64,000 nucleotides of DNA from Acinetobacter corruptisaponis (GCF_030053775.1 NZ_CP125669.1:186001-250000), one strand, 5' to 3'; positions 1 through 7,959 are shown, counted from the stretch's first letter. The notes: generated from the letters alone by a model not told the origin. A program made the numbers and translations.

Positions 1-1
1 T

Positions 2-1507
2 ATGCCGATTATTCTGGGGCCAGATGGCCCAAGTTTAGGCGGTTTTGTCTGTCCTGCGGTGGTGATTCATTCTGAATTATGGAAACTCGGACAACTCAAG
101 GCAGGTGACAAGGTTCAGTTTATTCCTGTTAGTTATCAGCAGGCACAGCTACTGGAACAACGTTATCAGGCTGCATTGCAGAGTGAAAACACTATTCAGG
201 TTGATTTCTCGGTCAACATTCAAGCTGAACCCATCACCCTGAAAAATGCCGTATTGGCAATCTTGCAACAAGGTGCAGATAAACCAAGAGTGACTTATCG
301 TCCAGCAGGTAACCAATATCTGTTGGTGGAATATGGTGATCTGGTACTGGATTTAAACCTGCGTTTCCGTATTCATGCCTTGATGCAATGGGTCAAATCG
401 CAAAATATTCAGGGTATTATTGACCTGACACCAGGTATCCGTTCGCTCCAGATTCATTTTGATTCGACTGTTTTAGATCAACTGGATTTATTGCGTTTGT
501 TGCAGGTGGCAGAAACCGAACTGCCTGATATTGAAAATATGCAGGTGCCATCCCGAACTGTGTATTTACCCCTCGCTTGGGAAGATTCGCAAACCCAATT
601 GGCAACCGAAAAATACACCCAACTGGTACGACCTGATGCGCCGTGGTGTCCAGACAATATTGAATTTATTCGTCGTATCAATGGCTTGTCATCCAAGCAG
701 GCGGTTAAGGATATTGTTTATAGTACTTCTTATCTAGTGATGGGTTTGGGTGATGTCTATCTTGGAGCACCTGTTGCCACACCGTTAGACCCACGACATC
801 GTTTAGTCACGACCAAATATAACCCTGCACGGACATGGACACCTGAAAATGCTGTTGGTATCGGTGGTGCCTATATGTGTGTTTATGGTATGGAGGGACC
901 AGGGGGGTATCAGTTTGTCGGGCGGACGACCCAAGTATGGAGTCGTTATCGCCAAAACCCGAATTTTGAGCAGCATAAGCCGTGGTTACTTCGATTCTTT
1001 GACCAGATCAAGTTTTATGAAGTGTCTGAATCGGAATTGATGGTAATGCGTGAGGATTTCAAGGCAGGACGCTTACAACTTAGAATTGAAGAGGGTGTGC
1101 TCAATCTCAAGGAATACAATGCTTTTCTTCAGGAGAATCAGGACAGCATTCAGGCATTTAAACAGGTACAGCAAAGCAATTTTGAAGCAGAACGGCAAAG
1201 ATGGCATGAAGCAGGCTTGGCGGAGTACGTTTCTGAAGATCTGGATGTGATTGTTGATGATTCAGAAATTAACATACCGAATGGGGGCATGGTGGTGGAG
1301 TCGCACATGCCAGGTTCGGTCTGGAAAATTGAGTGTGCTGTGGGTGATGTCATTGAAGAGGGACAAACTTTGGCGGTGATTGAAGCCATGAAAATTGAAA
1401 TCCCAATTGTCGCACCAGCAAAAATGCAGGTCGATCAGATTCTGATTGATAAAGCGCAAACGGTTAAAACAGGACAGGTATTATTTACTTTAGCTCCGAT
1501 TGTATAA
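2..1507 (+). CDS. Urea/guanidine carboxylase, C-terminal part (partial)
   Basis: C-terminal 501 residues of a biotin-dependent carboxylase of the urea carboxylase family; the 5' part lies outside the window, so the first Met is only the edge. In order it shows the end of the KipA-like carboxyltransferase half (about 1-45), the KipI-like half (about 80-345, with GLGDVYLGAP, LDPRHR and GIGGAYMC), and a C-terminal biotinyl domain with the biotin-accepting lysine in EAMKIE (about 460). These enzymes carboxylate urea, or guanidine in many bacteria, for later hydrolysis to ammonia. The guanidine riboswitch about 4.6 kb downstream makes guanidine the better guess. Family confident, substrate inferred. 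Confidence 0.9.
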   Translation: MPIILGPDGPSLGGFVCPAVVIHSELWKLGQLKAGDKVQFIPVSYQQAQLLEQRYQAALQSENTIQVDFSVNIQAEPITLKNAVLAILQQGADKPRVTYRPAGNQYLLVEYGDLVLDLNLRFRIHALMQWVKSQNIQGIIDLTPGIRSLQIHFDSTVLDQLDLLRLLQVAETELPDIENMQVPSRTVYLPLAWEDSQTQLATEKYTQLVRPDAPWCPDNIEFIRRINGLSSKQAVKDIVYSTSYLVMGLGDVYLGAPVATPLDPRHRLVTTKYNPARTWTPENAVGIGGAYMCVYGMEGPGGYQFVGRTTQVWSRYRQNPNFEQHKPWLLRFFDQIKFYEVSESELMVMREDFKAGRLQLRIEEGVLNLKEYNAFLQENQDSIQAFKQVQQSNFEAERQRWHEAGLAEYVSEDLDVIVDDSEINIPNGGMVVESHMPGSVWKIECAVGDVIEEGQTLAVIEAMKIEIPIVAPAKMQVDQILIDKAQTVKTGQVLFTLAPIV

Positions 1508-2018
1508 GAAGTTAACATTGCCCCATAAACTTTGAATAATCGAAAGCTTTTTGTATAGGCAATGCCTTACTTTTGACTGGGCAAAAGTAACAAAACCCCT
1601 TTGTTTGGCTGATGGTACTTCCCTGATACCACAGCCAAACGGGCGGCATCCATGCCGCCTCCACGATAGTAGATAAAGTTAAAAGTCCTTTATCGATTTA
1701 ATTAGCGTGAGTTGAGTAAGAAATATGATACTCGGAAACGTCATCCGCAACTGTTCGAGACAGGATTTCATTAATAAAGTGCTGTTTCTGCGATTTATTA
1801 AACTAGCTGATGGTAGGCAACGAGTTTTGAGGTGAGCAGCGATAGCTGCGCAAGATGGTTGCCCTTGCGCAGCTTCGCTCCTCATCCCGAAAGAAAAGTA
1901 AGGCGAGCCTGAGCAAACCAAAGCGATTAAAGCTTTGGCGCAGCGCAAGACGTAGTGGCTGATTCAGAAATTTGGTGAGAACTCGGCAAGACTCCGTTTA
2001 GATAATTTAATAAAAAAT
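1508..2018. repeat. Gene-free region with three strong hairpins; probable dispersed repeat
   Basis: A 511-base gap with no convincing gene. It holds perfect hairpins at 1604-1639 (8-bp and 5-bp stems separated by one A), at 1642-1659 (8-bp stem GGCGGCAT/ATGCCGCC, 2-base loop) and at 1833-1884 (11-bp inner stem AGCTGCGCAAG, then further paired arms). An open frame on the minus strand crosses the region but has no ribosome site and follows the hairpin arms. The first hairpins could end transcription of the carboxylase. The structure resembles interspersed intergenic repeats; copy number cannot be judged here. Confidence 0.5.
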
Positions 2019-2033
2019 TGGCATAGATACTGC
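2019..2033 (+). promoter_or_regulatory. Sigma-54 promoter upstream of the regulator/binding-protein genes
   Basis: TGGCATAGATACTGC has the GG at -24 and GC at -12 exactly ten bases apart, as RpoN requires. It lies about 44 bases before the 39-codon gene at 2077. A second such site serves the convergent transporter operon, so both arms look nitrogen-regulated. Confidence 0.7.
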
Positions 2034-2076
2034 ATTAAATATTACGAATTAAAGAATGAGTAATACTGAGGTTGCC

Positions 2077-2196
2077 ATGAAAAAACATCCAGTCATGAAC
2101 CAGTACTTAAAAACGCTCCAGTTATTTTTAGTCAATCTGCTTACCGTAAGAGCAGGCTTATATATCAAGCAAACACCCAGCAATCTTAAGAAATAG
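2077..2196 (+). CDS. 39-residue microprotein or leader peptide
   Basis: Short frame ATG...TAG encoding 39 residues, beginning MKKHPVMNQY and ending TPSNLKK. A GAGG ribosome site lies 5-6 bases before the ATG, which follows the sigma-54 promoter by 44 bases. The stop is 10 bases before the NikR-like gene, so the two are probably cotranscribed. The peptide is basic, with a hydrophobic middle (LQLFLVNLL); it could be a small membrane-associated protein or a translated leader. I do not recognise a family. Confidence 0.5.
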   Translation: MKKHPVMNQYLKTLQLFLVNLLTVRAGLYIKQTPSNLKK

Positions 2197-2206
2197 TAGG
2201 TTGAGC

Positions 2207-2644
2207 ATGAACAGTAAACCCAAGCTTTCACGTATCAGCATCACTGTTCCTGAAAATACAGTAGAAGCTTTAGACCAGAAGATCGTAGAAGAACACTATG
2301 AAAGCCGTTCACAGGCGATTGTAGACATGATCAATCATCACTTAATTGATCAGCATAGCTCAGATAATTCAGTGATGGTCGGGACACTGACATTGTTATA
2401 CCAGCGTCGCACGGCAAATATCCGTCTACAGATTGGTGATCTGCAACATCAATATCTGGAACAGGTGATTAGCTCGCTGAGTGTACAGCTTGATGCGGAA
2501 AAGATTCTGGAAGTGATGTTATTGCAAGGCAAAAGCAATGATCTAAAACAGATCAGCCAGCAATTTATTGCACTGAAAGGTGTCATCAAGGGGCATCTGG
2601 AACTGATGGATGCTGTGATGCCACCGCTCCAGCAGAATGATTAG
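2207..2644 (+). CDS. NikR-like ribbon-helix-helix regulator lacking nickel ligands
   Basis: 145 residues: an N-terminal ribbon-helix-helix DNA-binding domain (about 7-48) and a C-terminal ACT-like NikR domain (about 55-135). Hand alignment to E. coli NikR keeps the first nickel ligand (His81, equal to H76) but puts Ser92, Gln94 and Ile100 at H87, H89 and C95. The high-affinity nickel site is therefore missing and the regulator probably senses something else. ATG 2207 is preferred over TTG 2201 because AGG lies 6 bases upstream. It sits between a sigma-54 promoter and a binding-protein gene in a carboxylase locus, so it probably controls this nitrogen-uptake system. Confidence 0.75.
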   Translation: MNSKPKLSRISITVPENTVEALDQKIVEEHYESRSQAIVDMINHHLIDQHSSDNSVMVGTLTLLYQRRTANIRLQIGDLQHQYLEQVISSLSVQLDAEKILEVMLLQGKSNDLKQISQQFIALKGVIKGHLELMDAVMPPLQQND

Positions 2645-2741
2645 GGAGAAATACACACAGCAAGATGAAATACGCAATTTTAACGTTCAGGTTCTAAATC
2701 ATCATCCATATCTGGATTGCATTCTATTCGGGGGTTCTGTA

Positions 2742-3773
2742 ATGAAACATGCAATGACATCCTTATCTCTTTCTGTTCTATTGAGTTTTGCTGTAGCGGG
2801 TTGCGATAATTCAGCCAAAGTACCGACGGCCAGCCAGAAAGAAGAATCAAAAAATACTGCGACAACCACACCCATCACGATCGGTTATAGTGACTGGCCT
2901 GGTTTTGTCGCTTGGCAAGTGGCGATTGAAAAAGGTTGGCTCAAAGAGGCAGGGCTTAATGTTGAATTTAAATGGTTTGACTATTCGGCTTCACTGAATG
3001 CCTTTGCTGCCAATCAGCTCGATGCGGTACTGACCACCAATGGCGACAACCTTGTCACAGCATCAGGTGGCACCAAGGGTATGATGATTATGGTCACCGA
3101 TTATTCCGCAGGTAATGACGTGATTATTGCCAAGCCAGGCATCAACTCAGTGACGGATTTAAAAGGTAAATCGGTGGCAACCGAAAAAGGTCTGGTGGAT
3201 CATTTGCTTCTTTCGACTGCTTTGACCGATGCCAACATTCCATTAACAGACATTAAACTGGTCAATTCTGTCACCAATGAATTACCACAGGTGTTTGCCA
3301 GCCCAGAAGTATCTGCAATCGCTGTGTGGCAACCTGTGGCAAATCAAGCCTTAAAAGCAGTTGCAGGCTCAAAAATTATCTATAGTTCCAAAGATAAGCC
3401 AGGTCTGATCTATGATGGTGTATCTGTGAATATGAGCCACTTATCCGCGCATAAAGAGGAATGGAAAAAGCTGATTCAGGTCTGGGATAAAACGGTCAAA
3501 TATATTAATGATCCTGCCACACATGCCGATGCGGTCAAGATCATGTCCAATCGGGTTGGGGTCGATCCTGCCCAGTATGAACAATTTGTGGGTGGCACTC
3601 ATTTACTTGATCTGGCGGGCAATAAAAAAGCCTTTGTAAAAAATGATAGTTTTGATTCGGTCTATGGGTCTTCTTATCATGTAAATCAGTTTAATGTAAA
3701 CAATGGCATCTATAAAACCGCCGTTGATGTGGATGGTCTGATTTATCCTGATTTGGTGAATGAATTGAAATAA
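2742..3773 (+). CDS. ABC transporter substrate-binding lipoprotein (SsuA/TauA/urea-type)
   Basis: 343 residues from ATG 2742, which has a GGGGG-rich ribosome site. A frame open from 2637 is rejected because the signal peptide begins at 2742. Residues 1-20 form a lipoprotein signal with lipobox AVAG and lipidation at Cys21. The mature part is an NMT1/SsuA-type solute-binding fold (ITIGYSDWPGF, DAVLTT, DLKGKSVATEKG). Relatives bind nitrate, sulfonates, taurine or, near urea carboxylases, a urea-like solute. The matching permease and ATPase are in the convergent operon. Ligand inferred to be guanidine or a related compound. Confidence 0.85.
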   Translation: MKHAMTSLSLSVLLSFAVAGCDNSAKVPTASQKEESKNTATTTPITIGYSDWPGFVAWQVAIEKGWLKEAGLNVEFKWFDYSASLNAFAANQLDAVLTTNGDNLVTASGGTKGMMIMVTDYSAGNDVIIAKPGINSVTDLKGKSVATEKGLVDHLLLSTALTDANIPLTDIKLVNSVTNELPQVFASPEVSAIAVWQPVANQALKAVAGSKIIYSSKDKPGLIYDGVSVNMSHLSAHKEEWKKLIQVWDKTVKYINDPATHADAVKIMSNRVGVDPAQYEQFVGGTHLLDLAGNKKAFVKNDSFDSVYGSSYHVNQFNVNNGIYKTAVDVDGLIYPDLVNELK

Positions 3774-3788
3774 TCAAAGGACTGATAT

Positions 3789-3818
3789 AAAAAATGCTTC
3801 AAGGATGAAGCATTTTTT
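3789..3818. terminator. Bidirectional terminator
   Basis: 12-bp stem AAAAAATGCTTC/GAAGCATTTTTT with a 6-base loop, A-tract on one side and T-tract on the other, between two convergent genes. Confidence 0.9.
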
Positions 3819-3840
3819 ATGCAAAAATTTATATAAAAAT

Positions 3841-4170
3841 TTAAAGATGAGTACTTTTTGAAAAGACATTGATCACGATAATGCCTGCAATCATCATACT
3901 TAAACCAATAAATGCCGCCAGATCCAGAGACTGCTTGAAGAAAAACCAGCCAATACTGGAAATAAGAATAATCCCAGCACCCGACCAGATTGCATAGGCA
4001 ATACCGACTGGAATAAATTTTAGGGTTAAGGATAAGAAATACAAGGAAATCGCATAGCCCACCGCTGTGATGAGTGAGGGCAGAGGAACGCTAAATCCAT
4101 TTGAGGCTTTGAGTGCAGAAGTGGCGATCACTTCCGCAATAATTGCAATCATCAAATATAAATAGGGCAA
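3841..4170 (-). CDS. SMR-family efflux transporter under guanidine-riboswitch control
   Basis: 109 residues with four transmembrane helices. The essential membrane Glu is at position 13 (IIAEVIATS). It has the SMR signature GIAYAIWSGAGI and LDL before helix 4, and is the usual length. By sequence it looks closer to EmrE/Qac-type pumps than to Gdx/SugE. As last gene of an operon led by a guanidine-II riboswitch it may export guanidinium or a related cation in exchange for protons. It is 11 bases downstream of the preceding gene. Family certain, substrate inferred. Confidence 0.9.
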   Translation of the reverse strand: MPYLYLMIAIIAEVIATSALKASNGFSVPLPSLITAVGYAISLYFLSLTLKFIPVGIAYAIWSGAGIILISSIGWFFFKQSLDLAAFIGLSMMIAGIIVINVFSKSTHL

Positions 4171-4181
4171 ATCAGGCTCCT

Positions 4182-5069
4182 TTATTCAACCACTTGAGCA
4201 TTTTTAAGCAAATGATCCTGTTCCTGCTGTAACCAGTGATGGCTTGCATCAGAGGTGTTGGATTCACGTACAAACTGGAACTCAGGCTGGTACAGGTCAA
4301 GCTGAAAATAACAGCGGTAATCTTCCCCATGAATCTGGCGAATTTGTGTAATAATGCCCTGATCATTCAATTCAAAATCATTCAATTTTATAGATTCACC
4401 GACATGCTGGCTTTGCGTACTATATTGAATTTTCTGACTATTTAATGCCACAGAAACTTCATAGCTTTCAATTTCTGCTTCATTTATGACATTTTGTGCC
4501 AGTGCCTGATCAAGTCTGAAAAAGTTTGAAAGTATGTCTTGAATCTGTGGCAGTCGGGATTGTGCATAGGCAATATGTTCTCCTGCCATAATCAATCCAC
4601 CATCCATTGCACACACTTCACCATTACCCAGATGTTGTACCTGATACAAGCGTAAACCGAGCAATGGCCCTGTATGCGACAATTGTCGCCAGTCTTCTAC
4701 ATAGGCATTGGAGGGTGAAAACTCCAATAGGCAATTACCTACCGCATGTAATGTGGCAGGTTCTGGCCACTGGATCCGTGGTTGGTAGCTTTGCTGAACC
4801 TCCCATGACAGCAATTGCTGTGCATGATCCCAAACCGTATCGCCAATCCAGCCTTGTCTTTCAGTGATGGGAGTAAAGCGTGCATCTGACAAGCGTAGAT
4901 CAAGCGTAAATGTTCGGGACTGAAACCAGTAAACAATGGTGTGTTCGTCGGTCAGTCCATTATAAAAACTGATACTTTTACGCCTAAAACTACCGAGTAA
5001 ATAATGGGGTAAACTGACTTGCTGTAGATCAGTGGGACTTAACTGCTGCAATAATTCATTTAAATCCAT
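4182..5069 (-). CDS. Unknown protein in guanidine-riboswitch operon
   Basis: 295 residues, no signal peptide or membrane segment. The start overlaps the oxygenase stop (TAATG), so the two are translationally coupled. The protein is rich in Trp, Tyr and Gln with alternating beta-like stretches (SISFYN, TIVYWFQSRTFTLDLRL) and two similar-sized halves, compatible with a two-barrel lipocalin-like fold. That is only an impression. No catalytic motif is recognisable. Its place between oxygenase and exporter suggests it handles the same guanidino compound or the product. Confidence 0.75.
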   Translation of the reverse strand: MDLNELLQQLSPTDLQQVSLPHYLLGSFRRKSISFYNGLTDEHTIVYWFQSRTFTLDLRLSDARFTPITERQGWIGDTVWDHAQQLLSWEVQQSYQPRIQWPEPATLHAVGNCLLEFSPSNAYVEDWRQLSHTGPLLGLRLYQVQHLGNGEVCAMDGGLIMAGEHIAYAQSRLPQIQDILSNFFRLDQALAQNVINEAEIESYEVSVALNSQKIQYSTQSQHVGESIKLNDFELNDQGIITQIRQIHGEDYRCYFQLDLYQPEFQFVRESNTSDASHHWLQQEQDHLLKNAQVVE

Positions 5070-6070
5070 TATTTTTCTCCAGTTTCAGTCAAACCAAAAG
5101 AAGAGAGTGGCATGGCATTATTCAGTTGAATTTCGTTACGTGCGATACGTTGTTTTAAATAGCTAAAAGTCTGTGCAGTCTGATTAAATAAATGTTCACC
5201 GCCTTTTAGCGGTTGATATTTTGGCACTTCATTAGGCATGACAGGCTGGATCAGATAATCATAGTCACAGGAGAAAAATAAGGGGAATGAATAACGTTCT
5301 TCCTTGACCCGTTTGACCCGATGTTTGGTGGCGATATAATGCCCATTGGATAAAATTTCCATCATGTCACCGATATTCAGGATCATGGTATTTTCAACCA
5401 GAGGAATATCCGTCCATTCACCTTGTTTGTTGAGTACCTGCAAGCCAGGTGCAGTCGGAAATAACAGGGTAAAACATTCATAATCGGTATGTGCGCCAAT
5501 GCCCATGGCATCTTCAGCATCAGGATTATAAGGATAATGAATCAGCCTGAGCTGACTGGGCGCATGTTGCAAATGTGCATCAAAAAATTGTTCTTCCAGC
5601 CCCAGAGCCAACGCAAAGGCATGAAAAAGTTGATGTCCGACATCCTTGATATGCTGATAATAGCTCAGGACATTTTGTTTAAATTCTGCATCATCGGGCC
5701 ACTGCGTTGGGCCGACCAAGGGGCGACGATTTTCGCTTGCCAGATAATCATAATTGACATCGTAGGTTTCTTTTAAATCGTAAGTATTGCTTTTAAAACG
5801 TTCCTCACCAATCGGCACATAGCCACTATGATTCTCAGACAGGCCAATATAGTTTTGCATTTTTTTTGCTTCATCCTGAGCGAAATAGCGTTGTGCAGTT
5901 TGCACCAGTTGCTGAAAGAGCGCAGGTTGTAACTGATCACCGCGAATATATAAAAAACCGACTTCACGGCAGGCCTGATCCAGTTCCTGTGCGACCTGTA
6001 ATCGTTCCTCAAGCTGTGGACTGGTCAATTTTGAAATATCGACCAAGGGTAAAACATAATCCTGTTTCAT
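5069..6070 (-). CDS. 2-oxoglutarate/Fe(II)-dependent oxygenase (IPNS-like)
   Basis: 333 residues of the isopenicillin N synthase-like dioxygenase family: N-terminal DIOX_N-type domain (about 7-125) and C-terminal double-stranded beta-helix. The iron triad is visible: His194 and Asp196 in GAHTDYE and His250 in TKHRVKR. The 2-oxoglutarate-binding Arg259-x-Ser261 is in ERYSFP. It is the first gene after the guanidine-II riboswitch, with the ATG 16 bases past the second hairpin. Relatives hydroxylate or cleave small molecules, some acting on arginine with release of guanidine. Oxidation of a substituted guanidine is inference. Confidence 0.88.
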   Translation of the reverse strand: MKQDYVLPLVDISKLTSPQLEERLQVAQELDQACREVGFLYIRGDQLQPALFQQLVQTAQRYFAQDEAKKMQNYIGLSENHSGYVPIGEERFKSNTYDLKETYDVNYDYLASENRRPLVGPTQWPDDAEFKQNVLSYYQHIKDVGHQLFHAFALALGLEEQFFDAHLQHAPSQLRLIHYPYNPDAEDAMGIGAHTDYECFTLLFPTAPGLQVLNKQGEWTDIPLVENTMILNIGDMMEILSNGHYIATKHRVKRVKEERYSFPLFFSCDYDYLIQPVMPNEVPKYQPLKGGEHLFNQTAQTFSYLKQRIARNEIQLNNAMPLSSFGLTETGEK

Positions 6071-6085
6071 GCGTCACACCATTTA

Positions 6086-6131
6086 GCTGGTCGTCCAGCA
6101 CATAAATAAAACGCTTTGGGTCGTCCCAAAG
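6086..6131 (-). ncRNA. Guanidine-II (mini-ykkC) riboswitch
   Basis: On the minus strand: a 7-bp hairpin CTTTGGG-ACGA-CCCAAAG (6114-6131), a 14-base linker, and a 5-bp hairpin GCTGG-ACGA-CCAGC (6086-6099). Two hairpins with identical ACGR loops and a short linker are the diagnostic architecture of this class, whose hairpins bind guanidinium as a pair. The oxygenase start follows after 15 bases, so control is probably by ribosome-site access. A TATAAC hexamer (6132-6137) just before the first hairpin could be a -10 box; otherwise the RNA is part of the longer operon transcript. Confidence 0.9.
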
Positions 6132-6145
6132 GTTATACAAAATCT

Positions 6146-7021
6146 TTATTCAGCATCGACCTGCGTCATACGGGGAATTTTTGGCAAATGGGTCAAGGCA
6201 GGATCAAGCTCATCTTCCTGAGCATGCACCAGTTGATCCACCTTGTTTCTCAGGCGTTGAAACTCAGGCGTATTCATCAGTTCCGTGCCGCGCGGACGGG
6301 GCAAATCCACTTCAATAATTTCCTTGATTTCGCCAGGATTGGCCTTGAGCGCCACAATACGATCAGCCAATAGAATCGCTTCATCCATGTCATGGGTGAC
6401 AAAAATAATGGTGATATCAATGTTTTGCCATAAATCCATCAAATGTCGCTGCATCTTCTGGCGGGTATGCGGGTCAAGCGCACCAAACGGTTCATCCATC
6501 AATAAAATCTTGGGTTCATTAACCAAGGCACGGGCAATTGCAACCCGTTGTTTCATCCCGCCTGACAGTTGGTGCGGATACTGGTTTTCGTATTTTTCCA
6601 GCCCAATGATATTGATCCATTCCCGAGCCATTTCTTCGGCACGAGTGGTACTGATGCCTTTCATCAATGGCCCAAACATGACATTTTGCTTGACCGTTTT
6701 CCACGGAAACAGGGTATAGCCCTGAAACACCATGCCACGTTCTGGGCTGGTGCCTGTGATGGCTTGACCATCCACGAGAATCTCACCACTATGATAAGGG
6801 TCTAAACCAGCCACCACACGGCTCAAGGTGGATTTACCACAACCTGACGGGCCAATCACACAGACAAACTCACGTTTATGAATTTTTAAATCCAGTTGAT
6901 TGAGAATGGTGCGTTGCTCTTTGCCATGATAAAAGACCTGTGTCAGTTTTTTTGCTTCCAGAATCACAGGACGAGCATAAATTTGTTCAAAATAAACATT
7001 CGCATCAAATTGAGTTTCCAT
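6146..7021 (-). CDS. ABC transporter ATP-binding protein (SsuB/TauB-type)
   Basis: 291 residues. Walker A GPSGCGKST (57-65), Q-loop Gln100, signature LSGGMKQ (152-158), Walker B ILLMDE (172-177) and switch His210. ATG 7021 is chosen because it overlaps the permease stop as TAATG and has GGAG just upstream; an ATG seven codons earlier lies inside the permease gene. With the permease and the lipoprotein at 2742 it forms a nitrate/sulfonate/urea-type importer. The riboswitch begins only 15 bases after its stop. Confidence 0.93.
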   Translation of the reverse strand: METQFDANVYFEQIYARPVILEAKKLTQVFYHGKEQRTILNQLDLKIHKREFVCVIGPSGCGKSTLSRVVAGLDPYHSGEILVDGQAITGTSPERGMVFQGYTLFPWKTVKQNVMFGPLMKGISTTRAEEMAREWINIIGLEKYENQYPHQLSGGMKQRVAIARALVNEPKILLMDEPFGALDPHTRQKMQRHLMDLWQNIDITIIFVTHDMDEAILLADRIVALKANPGEIKEIIEVDLPRPRGTELMNTPEFQRLRNKVDQLVHAQEDELDPALTHLPKIPRMTQVDAE

Positions 7022-7959
7022 TATTTTGCTCCTGCTTTCCATTTAAATAGACGTTCGCCTAATTTCATCAACATCACATCGGTGACCAAACCAATCACAC
7101 CAATAATTAAGATAGCGGCATAGACATTCTCAAAATTCTGGTAACGGGCTTGTTGAGTGATAAACCATGTAATCCCCGAAGTGGCCCCGATCAATTCTGA
7201 TACGATTAAATAAGTCCACGCCCAGCCCAATAACACGCGTAAATCACGGTAAATATCAGGCAGTGCCGCAGGAATCACCACATGGAACAGACTTTTGGCT
7301 TTATTGGTTCCCAGCGTATAACCCGCTTCAATCAAACCTCGATCCACCATGCGGGTGGTATTGGCAATAATCAGGATTTGCTGAAATAAAGTGCCGATCA
7401 CGATAATGGCAATTTTAGGTGCATCATTAATGCCCAAAATGGCAACTGCCAATGCGCCAAATGCAGGCGCAGGTAGATAACGGAAAAACTCGACAAAGGG
7501 TTCATTCAATCGGGAAATCGTGGCAGAAAACCCAGACAAAATACCTAGTGGAATACCAATCAATGAGGAAATAAAGAAAGCGATAAAGACAATCTTGATA
7601 CTATGCCACAGGCTTTGATGTAGCCACGGTGCATCAGGCTGTTGTGGTGGTGTGGTAAAGGAAGTAACCAGCGCTTTGGCTACCTCATGGGGCGCAGGCA
7701 GATAAATCGGATTGACCAAAATCCCATTAGGTGGTGTTTTGCCTGCATCGACTGCCTGCTGCGCTTCACGATAAAAGGCATTTTTTTCAATGCGTGTGCC
7801 GACCTGTAAATAAGACACACTGCCAGAATCGGTAATTTGTACCTGTGGATGCCAGATAAAGGGCAGGTAACTGACGCAACTCCAAATCAGGATGGGAATC
7901 AGGAAAGACCCCAAACTTAACAAAAGTTTTTTCTTTTTTGACAATACTGAATCATGCAT
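7021..7959 (-). CDS. ABC transporter permease (SsuC/TauC-type)
   Basis: 312 residues: an N-terminal membrane anchor (about 9-32), a periplasmic stretch of about 80 residues, then a BPD_transp_1 domain with about five helices and the EAA-like loop EAGYTLGTNKAKSLFHVVIP. First gene of the minus-strand operon, with a sigma-54 promoter 51 bases upstream. The start codon lies at the foot of a 6-bp hairpin (7958-7973, ATAGGT/ACCTAT) that also holds the only AGG near it, so initiation may be modulated. Solute inferred from context. Confidence 0.9.
   Translation of the reverse strand: MHDSVLSKKKKLLLSLGSFLIPILIWSCVSYLPFIWHPQVQITDSGSVSYLQVGTRIEKNAFYREAQQAVDAGKTPPNGILVNPIYLPAPHEVAKALVTSFTTPPQQPDAPWLHQSLWHSIKIVFIAFFISSLIGIPLGILSGFSATISRLNEPFVEFFRYLPAPAFGALAVAILGINDAPKIAIIVIGTLFQQILIIANTTRMVDRGLIEAGYTLGTNKAKSLFHVVIPAALPDIYRDLRVLLGWAWTYLIVSELIGATSGITWFITQQARYQNFENVYAAILIIGVIGLVTDVMLMKLGERLFKWKAGAK

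Noticed and set aside
1679-1948. 89-codon minus-strand frame
   Set aside because: No ribosome site, crosses hairpin arms, no family resemblance; treated as repeat sequence.
4182-5069. Assignment of the unknown protein to a lipocalin or HRI1-like family
   Set aside because: Only a fold impression from beta-rich segments; no motif to support a name.
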